Shown one piece after another: positions 8,697 through 16,643 of a stretch of DNA of 64,000 bases (positions are counted from its first letter, which is position 1; each line of letters starts with the position of its first letter). The position numbers and the translations under genes were made by a program. Source of the stretch: an uncultured Olleya sp. (lineage in GTDB: Bacteria; Bacteroidota; Bacteroidia; Flavobacteriales; Flavobacteriaceae); contig CANNFD010000002.1 in NCBI GenBank assembly GCA_947503885.1, positions 62,001 through 126,000 on the forward strand, given 5' to 3'. Below the pieces are notes generated by a model, which saw only the letters and a list, made by a program, of their open reading frames with translations, did no database searches and was not told where the DNA came from.

Positions 8697-9023
8697 TTAT
8701 TTTAATTTTTTGTTGTTATGGTGTCTGTCATGATCACGTTTTGTTTTTATGTCAAGTTTTTTATCAAACGCCTCCTGAAGGTTTATTCCTGTTTGATTTG
8801 CTAAACATAAAACCACAAACATAACGTCTGCAAGCTCCTCGCCTAAGTCCTTATTTTTATCAGATTCTTTTTCGCTTTGCTCTCCATAACGTCTTGCTAT
8901 AATACGTGCTACTTCTCCAACTTCTTCTGTTAGTTGCGCCATATTTGTTAGCTCGTTAAAATAGCGTACACCATGGTTTTTAATCCAATTATCTACTTCT
9001 AATTGTGCGTTTTTAATATCCAT
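8697..9023 (-). CDS. MazG-like nucleotide pyrophosphohydrolase
   Basis: 108 aa, single domain. All-alpha NTP-PPase fold features are visible: the EEVGEVAR motif (about 32-39) and the GEELADVMF motif (about 61-69) provide the Mg-binding acidic residues. Short MazG-type proteins hydrolyse (d)NTPs to the monophosphate and PPi, probably house-cleaning of damaged nucleotides. The exact substrate cannot be deduced. It lies 4 bases after a small membrane-protein gene in a tight minus-strand operon with dtd and rsgA. Confidence 0.88.
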   Translation of the reverse strand: MDIKNAQLEVDNWIKNHGVRYFNELTNMAQLTEEVGEVARIIARRYGEQSEKESDKNKDLGEELADVMFVVLCLANQTGINLQEAFDKKLDIKTKRDHDRHHNNKKLK

Positions 9024-9027
9024 TTTA

Positions 9028-9219
9028 TTATTTGTTTAGTGACTTAAAAATTAGTGGTCTAACCAATAGCTCGAATACCCCCATACAAACCCCAAAGAAA
9101 ATTGACATGTAAACAATCTCTTTTTGGCTGTAATCTGTTTGGATAAAAAAATAAATTAAATAATGAATTATGGTATAAATTATTGCTGCTACAAAAAATG
9201 TAATTGCTTTTTTTTTCAT
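9028..9219 (-). CDS. Small two-helix membrane protein, unknown
   Basis: 63 aa with two hydrophobic helices (about 5-26, AITFFVAAIIYTIIHYLIYFF, and about 36-56, IVYMSIFFGVCMGVFELLVRP). I do not recognise the family. The spacing (1 base after dtd, 4 bases before the MazG-like gene) argues that it is a real, cotranscribed gene. Confidence 0.7.
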   Translation of the reverse strand: MKKKAITFFVAAIIYTIIHYLIYFFIQTDYSQKEIVYMSIFFGVCMGVFELLVRPLIFKSLNK

Positions 9220-9220
9220 C

Positions 9221-9673
9221 TTACTCTTTATTTTTAGAATCCATAATAATAGTCACAGGACCATCATTAACCAACTCTACCTTCATATCTGCTCCAAACT
9301 GTCCTGTTTGTACTGGTTTGGTTAATACAGATTGAATTTGTTTTACAAATGCTTCATATAAAGGGATTGCAACATCTGGTTTTGCTGCTTTAATATAGCT
9401 TGGTCTGTTACCTTTTTTAGTGCTTGCATGTAGTGTAAATTGACTGACTACTAAAGCTTCGCCTTTAGTGTCAATTAAAGACCTATTCATGACTTGGTTG
9501 TCATCATTAAAAATACGACAGTTAGTAATTTTATTGACTAACCAATTAATATCTTCTTGTATATCATCATCAACAATACCAACTAATATTAGTAAACCAT
9601 CACCAATATTGGCTACTTTATTGCCTTTAATTGTAACGCTAGCTTTACTTACACGTTGTATTACTGCTTTCAT
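9221..9673 (-). CDS. dtd: D-aminoacyl-tRNA deacylase
   Basis: 150 aa, the normal length. It removes D-amino acids (and glycine from mischarged tRNA-Ala) by an RNA-based mechanism, protecting translation. Both signature motifs are present: SQFTLHA (about 77-83) and the NDGPVTI (Gly-Pro) motif near residues 136-142. The N-terminus MKAVIQRVSKASVTI is diagnostic. The start overlaps the rsgA stop by one base (TAATG), indicating translational coupling. Confidence 0.97.
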   Translation of the reverse strand: MKAVIQRVSKASVTIKGNKVANIGDGLLILVGIVDDDIQEDINWLVNKITNCRIFNDDNQVMNRSLIDTKGEALVVSQFTLHASTKKGNRPSYIKAAKPDVAIPLYEAFVKQIQSVLTKPVQTGQFGADMKVELVNDGPVTIIMDSKNKE

Positions 9674-10623
9674 TATTCTTTATCCCAAATATCTGTTCTG
9701 TAATGTTCTTCGTCCCCTTCAATAAGTTGCACGTAACTTCTGTATCGTGATGCTGCAATTTCGTCTTTTTCTAAAGCTTCTTTTACAGCACATTTAGGTT
9801 CTTCGATATGTAAACAGTTATTAAATTTACAATCTTGTTTTAAAGCAAAAAATTCTGGAAAATAATCTCCAATTTCTTCTTTTTCCATATCAACAATTCC
9901 GAAACCTTTAATCCCGGGAGTATCAATAATTTTAGCATCAAAACTTAAATCAAACATCTCTGCAAATGTTGTGGTATGTTGACCTTGCATATGCTGCATG
10001 GAAATGGCTTTAGTTTTTAGGTCTAAAGTAGGCTCGATAGCATTAACTAATGTCGATTTACCTACTCCAGAATGTCCTGTAAACATGCTTACTTTACCTT
10101 CCATTAAGGCTTTAACTTGGTCTAAATTTTTTCCGGTCGTTGCCGAAATACCTATACATTCATATCCAATCTCTCTGTATATATGAGCTAAATATCTAAC
10201 CTCATCTAAAGTATCTTGGTCGTAAGTATCAATTTTATTGAATAAAAGCACTGCTTTTATATCGTAAGCTTTAGCTGTGACTAAAAAACGATCAATAAAA
10301 CTTGTAAATGTTGGTGGGTTATCGATAGTTATTAGTAAAAAAACTAAATCGATATTAGACGCTATAATATGTGTTTGTTTAGACAAGTTTACAGACTTAC
10401 GGACAATATAATTTTGTCTGTCATGTATCTTATTGATAACACCAGTTTCTTTATCTGATTTTGTATCTAATTCAAAGTCCACAAAATCTCCAACAGCAAT
10501 GGGATTTGTGCTTTTTATATCTTTAAGTCTAAACTTACCTTTTATTCTACACTCGTAAGTCTGACCTAATTCGGTCTTTACTGTGTACCAACTACCTGTA
10601 GATTTGTATACGCGTCCTGTCAT
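9673..10623 (-). CDS. rsgA: Ribosome small subunit-dependent GTPase A
   Basis: 316 aa. A late 30S assembly factor: an N-terminal OB fold (about 1-75), a circularly permuted GTPase and a C-terminal zinc domain. The permuted motif order is visible: G4-like LFNKID precedes the P-loop GHSGVGKST, followed by DTPGIKGFG (G3). The zinc ligands are in CKFNNCLHIEEPKC. It is the first gene of the rsgA-dtd-small membrane protein-mazG run and begins just after the terminator of the preceding unit. Confidence 0.97.
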   Translation of the reverse strand: MTGRVYKSTGSWYTVKTELGQTYECRIKGKFRLKDIKSTNPIAVGDFVDFELDTKSDKETGVINKIHDRQNYIVRKSVNLSKQTHIIASNIDLVFLLITIDNPPTFTSFIDRFLVTAKAYDIKAVLLFNKIDTYDQDTLDEVRYLAHIYREIGYECIGISATTGKNLDQVKALMEGKVSMFTGHSGVGKSTLVNAIEPTLDLKTKAISMQHMQGQHTTTFAEMFDLSFDAKIIDTPGIKGFGIVDMEKEEIGDYFPEFFALKQDCKFNNCLHIEEPKCAVKEALEKDEIAASRYRSYVQLIEGDEEHYRTDIWDKE

Positions 10624-10656
10624 TATTACAAAGATGATTAATATTAGTAACTAAAA

Positions 10657-10688
10657 CAAAAAAAGACTACCAATGGTAGTCTTTTTTT
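10657..10688 (-). terminator. Terminator ahead of rsgA
   Basis: AAAGACTACC pairs with GGTAGTCTTT around an AAT loop, with A and T runs on both sides. It ends the unit of the minus-strand gene at 10709-11257 and separates it from rsgA. Confidence 0.88.
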
Positions 10689-10708
10689 AAAATAATAGGG
10701 TTACTTAT

Positions 10709-11257
10709 TTAGTACTTATAAGAAATTCCTTTTTTGATAGCTTGAGAACCTCCTAATCTATTAGACCCAGCACCAACTGTTGCTTTGTCTGCTGTTAATA
10801 AAATAAATGGGTGCCCTTCTTTAGCTGCAGCCATTTTTAATTTTTTCTCAGCTTTTTTATCTCCTGTGTTACCAGTTTGAAAATTAATAAGTCCTGTTTT
10901 TCCTCTTACTTCAGACCCTTTAGTTAAACCAGCTATATAGCTTTTATCTTCTAAGATCACTACTTTTTCCCAGTCGTCTTTACTATTTACAACAATTTTT
11001 TCAGAAACATCTTCTACTCTTCCACTGTTATGCTTAATCTTTTCTACAGCATATTTTCCTATTGTGTATTCAGTATCTTCACCGTTGTAAATAAATACAA
11101 TTGTATATTCTTCAACTCTGATTACTTTTCCTTTAACTACCTCTCCGTCGTGCTTATACACTTCGTCAATTTCGTTTGGCTTTTCAGTTTGTGAATCTTG
11201 AGCATTTACAAAAGAAGATGTAAACACAAGTAATACTGCTAATAAAAAATTTTTCAT
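10709..11257 (-). CDS. Secreted protein of unknown function
   Basis: 182 aa with a Sec signal peptide (about 1-19, ending VNAQ). The mature protein is hydrophilic. An N-terminal half has short beta-like repeats (VVKGKVIRVEEYTIVFIYNG, then YTIGKYAVEKI), and the C-terminal half is Lys/Gly-rich. I do not recognise a named domain. It lies downstream of the aromatic operon but has its own two-part promoter in the 89-base gap and its own terminator, so it is probably an independent unit. Confidence 0.7.
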   Translation of the reverse strand: MKNFLLAVLLVFTSSFVNAQDSQTEKPNEIDEVYKHDGEVVKGKVIRVEEYTIVFIYNGEDTEYTIGKYAVEKIKHNSGRVEDVSEKIVVNSKDDWEKVVILEDKSYIAGLTKGSEVRGKTGLINFQTGNTGDKKAEKKLKMAAAKEGHPFILLTADKATVGAGSNRLGGSQAIKKGISYKY

Positions 11258-11307
11258 TTAAGTTTTTGTTTAAGTTAGGTTAGTATCTTTTTTTATAAAA
11301 GACTTTT

Positions 11308-11337
11308 CAAAAATAGACTTTTTATTAAAATTTGCAA
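11308..11337 (-). promoter_or_regulatory. Promoter of the 10709-11257 gene
   Basis: On the minus strand, TTG (11335-11337) and TATTTTTG (11308-11315) are spaced 19 bases apart, a good Bacteroidetes -33/-7 match. Confidence 0.65.
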
Positions 11338-11346
11338 CTTTATAGA

Positions 11347-12429
11347 TTAACCTTTAATTATTTTTTCTTGATGATTAATTGATTCTTGGTGAATGGCTTT
11401 AAACATTTTAAGTATAAACTCTTCGCTTAACCCTTTTGCTTCTCCTTCTAATACCATTTTTCCTAAAATCTCATTCCATCGTTTGTTTTGTAACACTGCT
11501 ACGTTTTTTTGTTTTTTAAGTTCCCCAATACCATCTGCAATTTTCATTCTTTTACCTAAAGTTTCAATAATCTGATTATCAACAACGTCTATTTGCGCTC
11601 TTAGGTTTGCTAACTCCTGGTTATATTCTGCTTCAGGATCAGACTCTTTTCTAATTTTTAAATCCATCATCATTTTAATTAATGACTTTGGTGTTACTTG
11701 TTGTGCAGCATCGCTCCATGCATTATCAGGGTCTGTATGCGTTTCAATCATTAATCCATCAAAGTTTAAATCTAAAGCTGTTTGAGAGACATCAAAAACC
11801 ATATCGCGTTTACCTGTAATATGTGATGGGTCATTAATTAATGGTAAATCCGGGAATCTGTTTTGAAACTCGATAGCAATTTGCCATTCTGGAATGTTTC
11901 TATATTTAGTTTTCTCGTATGTAGAAAACCCTCTGTGTATTGCTCCTAAATTTTTAATACCTGCGGTGTATAAACGCTCAATACCACCAAGCCATAATGC
12001 TAAGTCAGGGTTTACAGGGTTTTTAACTAATACTATTTTATCTGTTCCTGCTAAAGCGTCTGCTAATTCTTGCATGATAAACGGACTTACGGTAGATCGT
12101 GCACCAATCCATAGTAAATCGACATCATTTTCTATAGCTAACTTAACATGTGCTGCATTGGCAACTTCTGTACAGGTTTTCATGCCTGTTTCTTCTTTGA
12201 CTTTTTTAAGCCAATTTAAACCTAAAGCACCAACACCTTCAAACATTCCTGGACGTGTACGTGGTTTCCAGATTCCTGCTCTAAAATAACTAACATCCGT
12301 ATCTTTAAGCTCATGCGCTATTTTTAATACTTGCTCTTCTGTCTCTGCACTACATGGTCCAGCGATTACTAATGGATGATCTAATTTCATGTCATCCAAC
12401 CAGTTTCTCATTTCTTTTTTATTTTCCAT
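11347..12429 (-). CDS. aroG: Bifunctional DAHP synthase / chorismate mutase
   Basis: 360 aa fusion. Residues 1 to about 265 form a DAHP synthase (first shikimate step, PEP plus erythrose-4-phosphate) with GPCSAETEEQ, RAGIWKPRTRPGMFEG and an NDPSHITGKRD metal-site motif. Residues about 270-355 form an AroQ-type chorismate mutase (LRAQIDVVDNQIIETLGKRM, then KAIHQESI). In the related Porphyromonas fusion the mutase domain gives prephenate feedback on the synthase (established for that family). It is the last gene of the pheA operon, 134 bases after tyrA. No other chorismate mutase is in the operon, so this domain supplies prephenate to pheA and tyrA. Confidence 0.93.
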   Translation of the reverse strand: MENKKEMRNWLDDMKLDHPLVIAGPCSAETEEQVLKIAHELKDTDVSYFRAGIWKPRTRPGMFEGVGALGLNWLKKVKEETGMKTCTEVANAAHVKLAIENDVDLLWIGARSTVSPFIMQELADALAGTDKIVLVKNPVNPDLALWLGGIERLYTAGIKNLGAIHRGFSTYEKTKYRNIPEWQIAIEFQNRFPDLPLINDPSHITGKRDMVFDVSQTALDLNFDGLMIETHTDPDNAWSDAAQQVTPKSLIKMMMDLKIRKESDPEAEYNQELANLRAQIDVVDNQIIETLGKRMKIADGIGELKKQKNVAVLQNKRWNEILGKMVLEGEAKGLSEEFILKMFKAIHQESINHQEKIIKG

Positions 12430-12453
12430 AATATTTTTTATTTAAGAGAAAAG

Positions 12454-12486
12454 AATCAAGACTTGTTTTGGTTTCAATTCTTGATT
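12454..12486 (-). other. Inverted repeat between tyrA and the DAHP synthase gene
   Basis: AATCAAGA-TTG pairs with CAA-TCTTGATT, with one mismatch, in the 134-base gap. No T run follows, so it is not a standard terminator. It might stabilise or process the operon mRNA. Confidence 0.35.
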
Positions 12487-12563
12487 TATGTTTTACTATT
12501 ATATTCTTTCACTTTTCTTTAGTCTGTTTTATGTTCTCTTTATTCTTATATCTACTTTACAAC

Positions 12564-13418
12564 TTATTTTATTCCGTTTAATATTTGTTTTATGTAATTA
12601 GTGTCTTTCATTTCGTTAAAAACACCTTCAAAATCATCATTTTCAATAAGGTTTTTAAACTGTGTTAAATTGGCGATATAGTCTTCTAAAGTTTCGACTA
12701 CATTGTTTTTATTCTGTTTAAAAATTGGCGTCCACATGGCTGGACTACTTTTTGCTAATCTAACAGTACTTTCAAAACCTGAACCTGCCATATCAAAAAT
12801 ATCACGTTCGTTTTTTTCTTTTTCAATCACTGTTTTACCTAGCATAAATGCACTAATATGTGACAGGTGTGACACATATGCAATGTGTCTGTCGTGTGAT
12901 TCAGGATTCATGTAACGCATACGCATTCCTATTTCTGAAAACAGAGTCACTGCTTTTTCTTGTAACTTGAATGCTGTTTTCTCGACTTCGCAAATAATAT
13001 TAGTTTTTTGCTGAAACAAATTTGCTATAGCTGCTTTAGGTCCAGAAAACTCGGTTCCTGCAATAGGATGCATTGCCAAAAAATTACGTCGTTTTGGATG
13101 ATTCTCTACTACCTTACAAATATCTGCTTTAGTCGAACCAACGTCTGCAACTAACGTGAAATCTGAAATTATATCCAAAACCTTAGGTAATAGAACTACC
13201 GAAGCATCTACAGGGATGGCTAACACCACCAAATCTGCTTTATCTAAATCTTCTAAAGTTGCTTTATAATCAATCACACCTAGCTCTAACGCCTGATTTA
13301 GGTGGTCTATAGAGTGATCAATACCATAAATAGTAACGTTTGTACGTTTGTTTTTTATATCCAACGCCAAGCTGCCTCCAATTAATCCTACTCCAATTAT
13401 ATATATGTTTTGTATCAT
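12564..13418 (-). CDS. tyrA: Prephenate dehydrogenase
   Basis: 284 aa from the ATG at 13418. This start is chosen because the protein then begins MIQNIYIIGVGLIGGSLAL, placing the NAD-binding GxGxxGG motif at the N-terminus, and because it makes an ATGA overlap with the preceding aminotransferase stop. It oxidatively decarboxylates prephenate to 4-hydroxyphenylpyruvate, the committed Tyr step. HPIAGTEFSG (His for prephenate binding) and SHLSHISAFML are present. It has no fused ACT or mutase domain; regulation is more likely through the operon attenuator and the fused DAHP synthase. Confidence 0.93.
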   Translation of the reverse strand: MIQNIYIIGVGLIGGSLALDIKNKRTNVTIYGIDHSIDHLNQALELGVIDYKATLEDLDKADLVVLAIPVDASVVLLPKVLDIISDFTLVADVGSTKADICKVVENHPKRRNFLAMHPIAGTEFSGPKAAIANLFQQKTNIICEVEKTAFKLQEKAVTLFSEIGMRMRYMNPESHDRHIAYVSHLSHISAFMLGKTVIEKEKNERDIFDMAGSGFESTVRLAKSSPAMWTPIFKQNKNNVVETLEDYIANLTQFKNLIENDDFEGVFNEMKDTNYIKQILNGIK

Positions 13419-14554
13419 ATTCTTGCTATTGCTTCTTCTATCTCTTCTGTGGTTGCACATAACGAGAATCTTATATAACCTTCGCCTTGAGTACCAAAAA
13501 CGGTACCTGGTGTAATAAACAGGCTTTTATCATGTAATAATTTATCTATAAACGCTTCTGCCTTTTGCTTGTTTGGTGTTTTTGCCCAAACAAACAATCC
13601 AGAAGCTTCTTTACTATAAGTGCAATTTAATTTTGTTGCCAATTGCCAAACTAATTCGCGACGTGTTTTATAGACTTCATTTAAATTATCATACCAACTT
13701 TTAGGGCTATTTAATGCTGCTATCGCACCTTTTTGGATGCCATAAAACATTCCAGAATCCATATTACTTTTAACTTTTAAAATTGACTGAATATGAGCTT
13801 GGCTTCCAATTACCATTCCGATTCTCCAACCAGACATATTAAAAGTTTTACTTAAAGAATTTAGTTCCAAACACACCTCTTTAGCGCCTTTAATATTTAA
13901 CAAGCTTAAAGGGTTGTTGTTTAAAATAAAGCTATATGGATTATCATTAACCAATAAAATATCATGCTTTTTGGCAAATAAAACCAACTGCTCTAAATCT
14001 GTTTTAGTTGCTTTAGCTCCAGTTGGCATATGCGGGTAACTAATCCACATTATTTTGACTTTACTTAAATCTTGTTTTTCAATTTCTGTTAAGTTAGGCA
14101 ACCAATTATTGCTTTCCTCTAAATTATAAGCTATTGGATTAGCTTGTACTAACTTGGTTACGGATGCATACGTTGGGTAGCCAGGATTTGGAATTAAAAC
14201 ACCATCTCCTTTATTTAAAAAGGCTAACGAAATATGCATGATTCCTTCTTTACTTCCCATTAATGGTAATACGTCGCTATCAGGATTTATTTGCACATTA
14301 TATTTGTCTTTATAAAAACCTGAAATTGCTTGACGCAGTTCTGGTAAACCTTGATAGCTTTGATATTTATGCGCATTAGCATCTAACAAAGCATCTGTTA
14401 ACGCTGTAACAACATAACTTGATGGTTTTAAATCTGGGCTTCCTATTCCTAAATTAATTATTGGTTGTCCTGCTGCTTTTAAAGCATTGACTTCCTTTAA
14501 CTTTTTAGAAAAGTAGTATTCTTCCACACTATGTAATCTGTTTGCTACTTCCAT
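13415..14554 (-). CDS. PLP-dependent aminotransferase, probably aromatic
   Basis: 379 aa, fold type I. The PLP lysine is in SLSKTFNMSGWRIGM. The substrate carboxylate arginine is in the C-terminal YIRFSLCAT context. GYPTYASV and NDNPYSF are typical of class I/II enzymes related to LL-diaminopimelate and aspartate aminotransferases. Its place between pheA and tyrA, with a 1-base overlap upstream and a 4-base overlap downstream, strongly suggests that it transaminates phenylpyruvate and hydroxyphenylpyruvate to Phe and Tyr (inference). Confidence 0.88.
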   Translation of the reverse strand: MEVANRLHSVEEYYFSKKLKEVNALKAAGQPIINLGIGSPDLKPSSYVVTALTDALLDANAHKYQSYQGLPELRQAISGFYKDKYNVQINPDSDVLPLMGSKEGIMHISLAFLNKGDGVLIPNPGYPTYASVTKLVQANPIAYNLEESNNWLPNLTEIEKQDLSKVKIMWISYPHMPTGAKATKTDLEQLVLFAKKHDILLVNDNPYSFILNNNPLSLLNIKGAKEVCLELNSLSKTFNMSGWRIGMVIGSQAHIQSILKVKSNMDSGMFYGIQKGAIAALNSPKSWYDNLNEVYKTRRELVWQLATKLNCTYSKEASGLFVWAKTPNKQKAEAFIDKLLHDKSLFITPGTVFGTQGEGYIRFSLCATTEEIEEAIARI

Positions 14555-15381
14555 TATAGTTTAGCATTTTTATATTCGCCAATAATTTTAAAATGTGTCG
14601 CCATTATATCCATAATAGATTTTGCTTTTTTAAAATCTTGATACTCTTGAAAAGTGACATCAACAAAAAAGGCGTATTTCCAAGGGGTTTCTATTATTGG
14701 TAAAGATTGTATTTTGGTTAGGTTTAACTTACAATCACTCATAACATTCAAAATGGTTGCTAAACTTCCGCGTTTATGGTCTAATTCAAATTTGATTGAA
14801 GCTTTATTGATTTCATCTTCAGGGATTTCAGAATTCTGTTGTTTTATTATTACAAAACGGGTTTCGTTATGTTTTATAGTCTGAATACTTTTTGCTAAAA
14901 TATCTAACTCAAATATCTGAGCAGCCAAAGTACTTGCAATTGCACCTGTGTTTTTTAATTGTTTTTTGTGGATACGCTCTGCAACCTCAGCTGTATCTTT
15001 ATCTTCAATTAATTTAATATGTGGATATTGCTTAAAAAAATCTTTACATTGTAGTAAAGCCATAGGGTGCGAGTAGACTTCTTTAATATCCTGAATATTT
15101 TGGTTTGGCAACGCCATTAAATTATGTTGTATGTCCAAATAATACTCTCCAACAATATGTAAATTATTTGAATGTATTAATGCGTAATTAGGAATAATAG
15201 ATCCTGCTATTGAGTTTTCAATAGCCATTATAGCTGCATCTGTCTCTTTTTTAATAACACTATCTACGGTTTGGTCAAAGGATAAAAATGGAACAACTTT
15301 TACATTTGTCTTAAAATAATTTTGAGACACGATATGATGAAACGATCCTTTTATACCTTGTATGGCTACTGAATTTATCAA
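14554..15381 (-). CDS. pheA: Prephenate dehydratase with ACT domain
   Basis: 275 aa. It converts prephenate to phenylpyruvate, the committed Phe step. The catalytic domain (about 1-180) has IQGIKGSFHH, AIENSIAGSI and the conserved KHNETRF motif. The C-terminal ACT domain (about 195-275) has the RGSLATIL and NLTKIQSLP region, where Phe-binding homologues usually read ESRP. The start is TTG at 15381: no in-frame ATG lies between it and the upstream stop, and the protein begins at the family's usual point. It is the first structural gene after an attenuator leader. Confidence 0.93.
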   Translation of the reverse strand: MINSVAIQGIKGSFHHIVSQNYFKTNVKVVPFLSFDQTVDSVIKKETDAAIMAIENSIAGSIIPNYALIHSNNLHIVGEYYLDIQHNLMALPNQNIQDIKEVYSHPMALLQCKDFFKQYPHIKLIEDKDTAEVAERIHKKQLKNTGAIASTLAAQIFELDILAKSIQTIKHNETRFVIIKQQNSEIPEDEINKASIKFELDHKRGSLATILNVMSDCKLNLTKIQSLPIIETPWKYAFFVDVTFQEYQDFKKAKSIMDIMATHFKIIGEYKNAKL

Positions 15382-15465
15382 GTTATTAGTTTTATTTAAT
15401 GAGTTATTTACCTAAAATCGACCTATTTAAACTGCTTTTTTATTAAAAACAGGACTTCTTAAAAC

Positions 15466-15537
15466 AAAAAAAAGTCCCGATAAAAATCGAGACTTGTTTT
15501 AAGATATATAATATAAAATTACATATACAACGTCTCG
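15466..15537 (-). promoter_or_regulatory. Aromatic operon attenuator (antiterminator/terminator)
   Basis: On the minus strand the terminator arm AAGTCTCGAT (15486-15495) pairs with ATCGGGACTT (15472-15481) over a 4-base loop and runs into eight T (15466-15473). The alternative partner is CGAGAC (15532-15537), inside the leader peptide gene. It pairs with GTCTCG of the terminator's 5' arm, extended by TTG/CAA past a bulged G. The two structures exclude each other. A ribosome stalled in the Tyr/Trp/Phe codons leaves CGAGAC free. A ribosome at the leader stop codon covers it and lets the terminator form. Confidence 0.85.
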
Positions 15538-15596
15538 TTCCTTTTGCTAAAAAAGAAATAATACCAGCTGTAATATGTAGTGTTTATTGTACTCAT
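15519..15596 (-). CDS. Aromatic amino acid leader peptide, 25 aa
   Basis: ATG at 15596, TAA at 15519-15521. The 25-residue peptide contains the run YYSWYYFFF (residues 8-16) and a further Tyr near the end, so eight of nine consecutive residues are aromatic, from all three aromatic families. It sits 138 bases ahead of pheA and immediately before an antiterminator/terminator pair whose first strand lies within codons 20-22. This is the textbook arrangement of a ribosome-stalling leader (as in enterobacterial pheA and trp). Its likely role is to sense charged tRNA-Tyr, tRNA-Phe and tRNA-Trp for the pheA-tyrA-DAHP synthase operon. The peptide itself need have no function. Confidence 0.88.
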   Translation of the reverse strand: MSTINTTYYSWYYFFFSKRNETLYM

Positions 15597-15722
15597 GTTT
15601 GTTTTAATACTGCTAATGTAAATAATTAAATGACAAAACAAAATACTAAGCGTCTATTTTTGTGGTTTTTAGTAAATATTTAAAGATTTATTAATAATCT
15701 ATGGTTTAAATTACAGAATGCC

Positions 15723-15730
15723 TATTTTTG
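15723..15730 (+). promoter_or_regulatory. -7 element for gldA
   Basis: TATTTTTG, 16 bases before the gldA ATG at 15747. A second identical element is at 15655-15662. No TTG lies at the -33 distance. Confidence 0.45.
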
Positions 15731-15746
15731 AGTAAAGATAAAAAGC

Positions 15747-16640
15747 ATGTCAATTAAAGTTAAAAACATCTCTAAAATTTATGGCTCTCAAAAGGCTTTA
15801 AATAATATTTCTTTTGAAATTAATCGTCCAGAAATTGTTGGTTTTTTAGGTCCTAACGGAGCCGGAAAATCTACAATGATGAAAATTTTAACTACTTATA
15901 TAAATCCTTCTGAAGGCGAGGCAGAAGTTAATGGATATAATGTTTTAACTGACACCAAAAACGTGCAGAAAAGCGTGGGCTACTTACCAGAGCACAACCC
16001 GTTATATTTAGAGCAATACGTCCGAGAATATTTAAGCTTTAATGCCAACGTCTATAATGTTGACAAATCGCGTGTGGACGAAGTTATAAATCTAACAGGT
16101 TTAACACCCGAAGCACATAAAACAATTGGGCAGCTATCTAAAGGTTACAGACAGCGTGTAGGCCTTGCTAATGCTTTATTGCATAATCCTGAGGTATTAA
16201 TATTAGACGAGCCTACTACCGGATTAGATCCAAACCAATTAATTGACATTAGAAATTTAATTAAAAGCTTAGGAAAAGATAAAACTGTCTTTTTATCAAC
16301 ACATATTATGCAGGAGGTAGAAGCTATGTGTGATCGAGTTATTATTATTAATAAAGGTGAAATTGTTGCTAATAAGAAGTTAAAAGAAATGCGCGATGGA
16401 CAGGAGCAAATTGTGATTGTCGAATTTGATTACAGAGTTGAAGATGCTTTTTTATTAAAATTACCAAATGCTAAAAGCGTAAAAAATACTCATGATTTTA
16501 TTTATGAAATCACTTTTTCTACTTCTGAAGACATGAGAAGTCACGTTTTTGATTTTGCACATGATAACCAATTAAAGATTTTACAATTAAACCAGAAAAA
16601 TGCAAGTTTAGAAAGCTTGTTTAGAGAGCTAACTGCTTAA
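15747..16640 (+). CDS. gldA: ABC transporter ATPase, gliding motility GldA
   Basis: 297 aa. An ABC ATPase domain with Walker A GPNGAGKST (about 35-43), signature LSKGYRQRVGLA (about 131-142) and Walker B VLILDEPTTGLDPNQ, then a C-terminal extension of about 80 residues. In Flavobacterium johnsoniae GldA works with membrane partners GldF and GldG in gliding; those genes are not adjacent here. The name rests on sequence similarity recalled from the family. The next gene converges with only 3 bases between the stops and no terminator hairpin. Confidence 0.85.
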   Translation: MSIKVKNISKIYGSQKALNNISFEINRPEIVGFLGPNGAGKSTMMKILTTYINPSEGEAEVNGYNVLTDTKNVQKSVGYLPEHNPLYLEQYVREYLSFNANVYNVDKSRVDEVINLTGLTPEAHKTIGQLSKGYRQRVGLANALLHNPEVLILDEPTTGLDPNQLIDIRNLIKSLGKDKTVFLSTHIMQEVEAMCDRVIIINKGEIVANKKLKEMRDGQEQIVIVEFDYRVEDAFLLKLPNAKSVKNTHDFIYEITFSTSEDMRSHVFDFAHDNQLKILQLNQKNASLESLFRELTA

Positions 16641-16643
16641 AAG

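Larger units (their letters stand above)
15382..15746. other. Divergent control region between pheA and gldA
   Basis: A 365-base region. The pheA side (15466-15596) holds the leader peptide and attenuator. The gldA side has TATTTTTG elements on the plus strand at 15655-15662 and 15723-15730. I found no clean TAnnTTTG for the leader on the minus strand; the nearest is an imperfect TAGTATTTTG around 15637-15646. Confidence 0.6.

Noticed and set aside
11894-12289. 131-codon plus-strand frame over the DAHP synthase gene
   Set aside because: It is the antisense shadow of a conserved catalytic domain.
13419-13460. Longer tyrA start inside the aminotransferase gene
   Set aside because: It would put 14 basic residues before the NAD-binding strand; the ATGA overlap start at 13418 fits better.
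15472-15495. Hairpin considered as a terminator for gldA or another plus-strand gene
   Set aside because: On the plus strand the stem has a C-A mismatch and no plus gene ends there. On the minus strand it is fully paired (one G-T), followed by T8, and just after the leader ORF.
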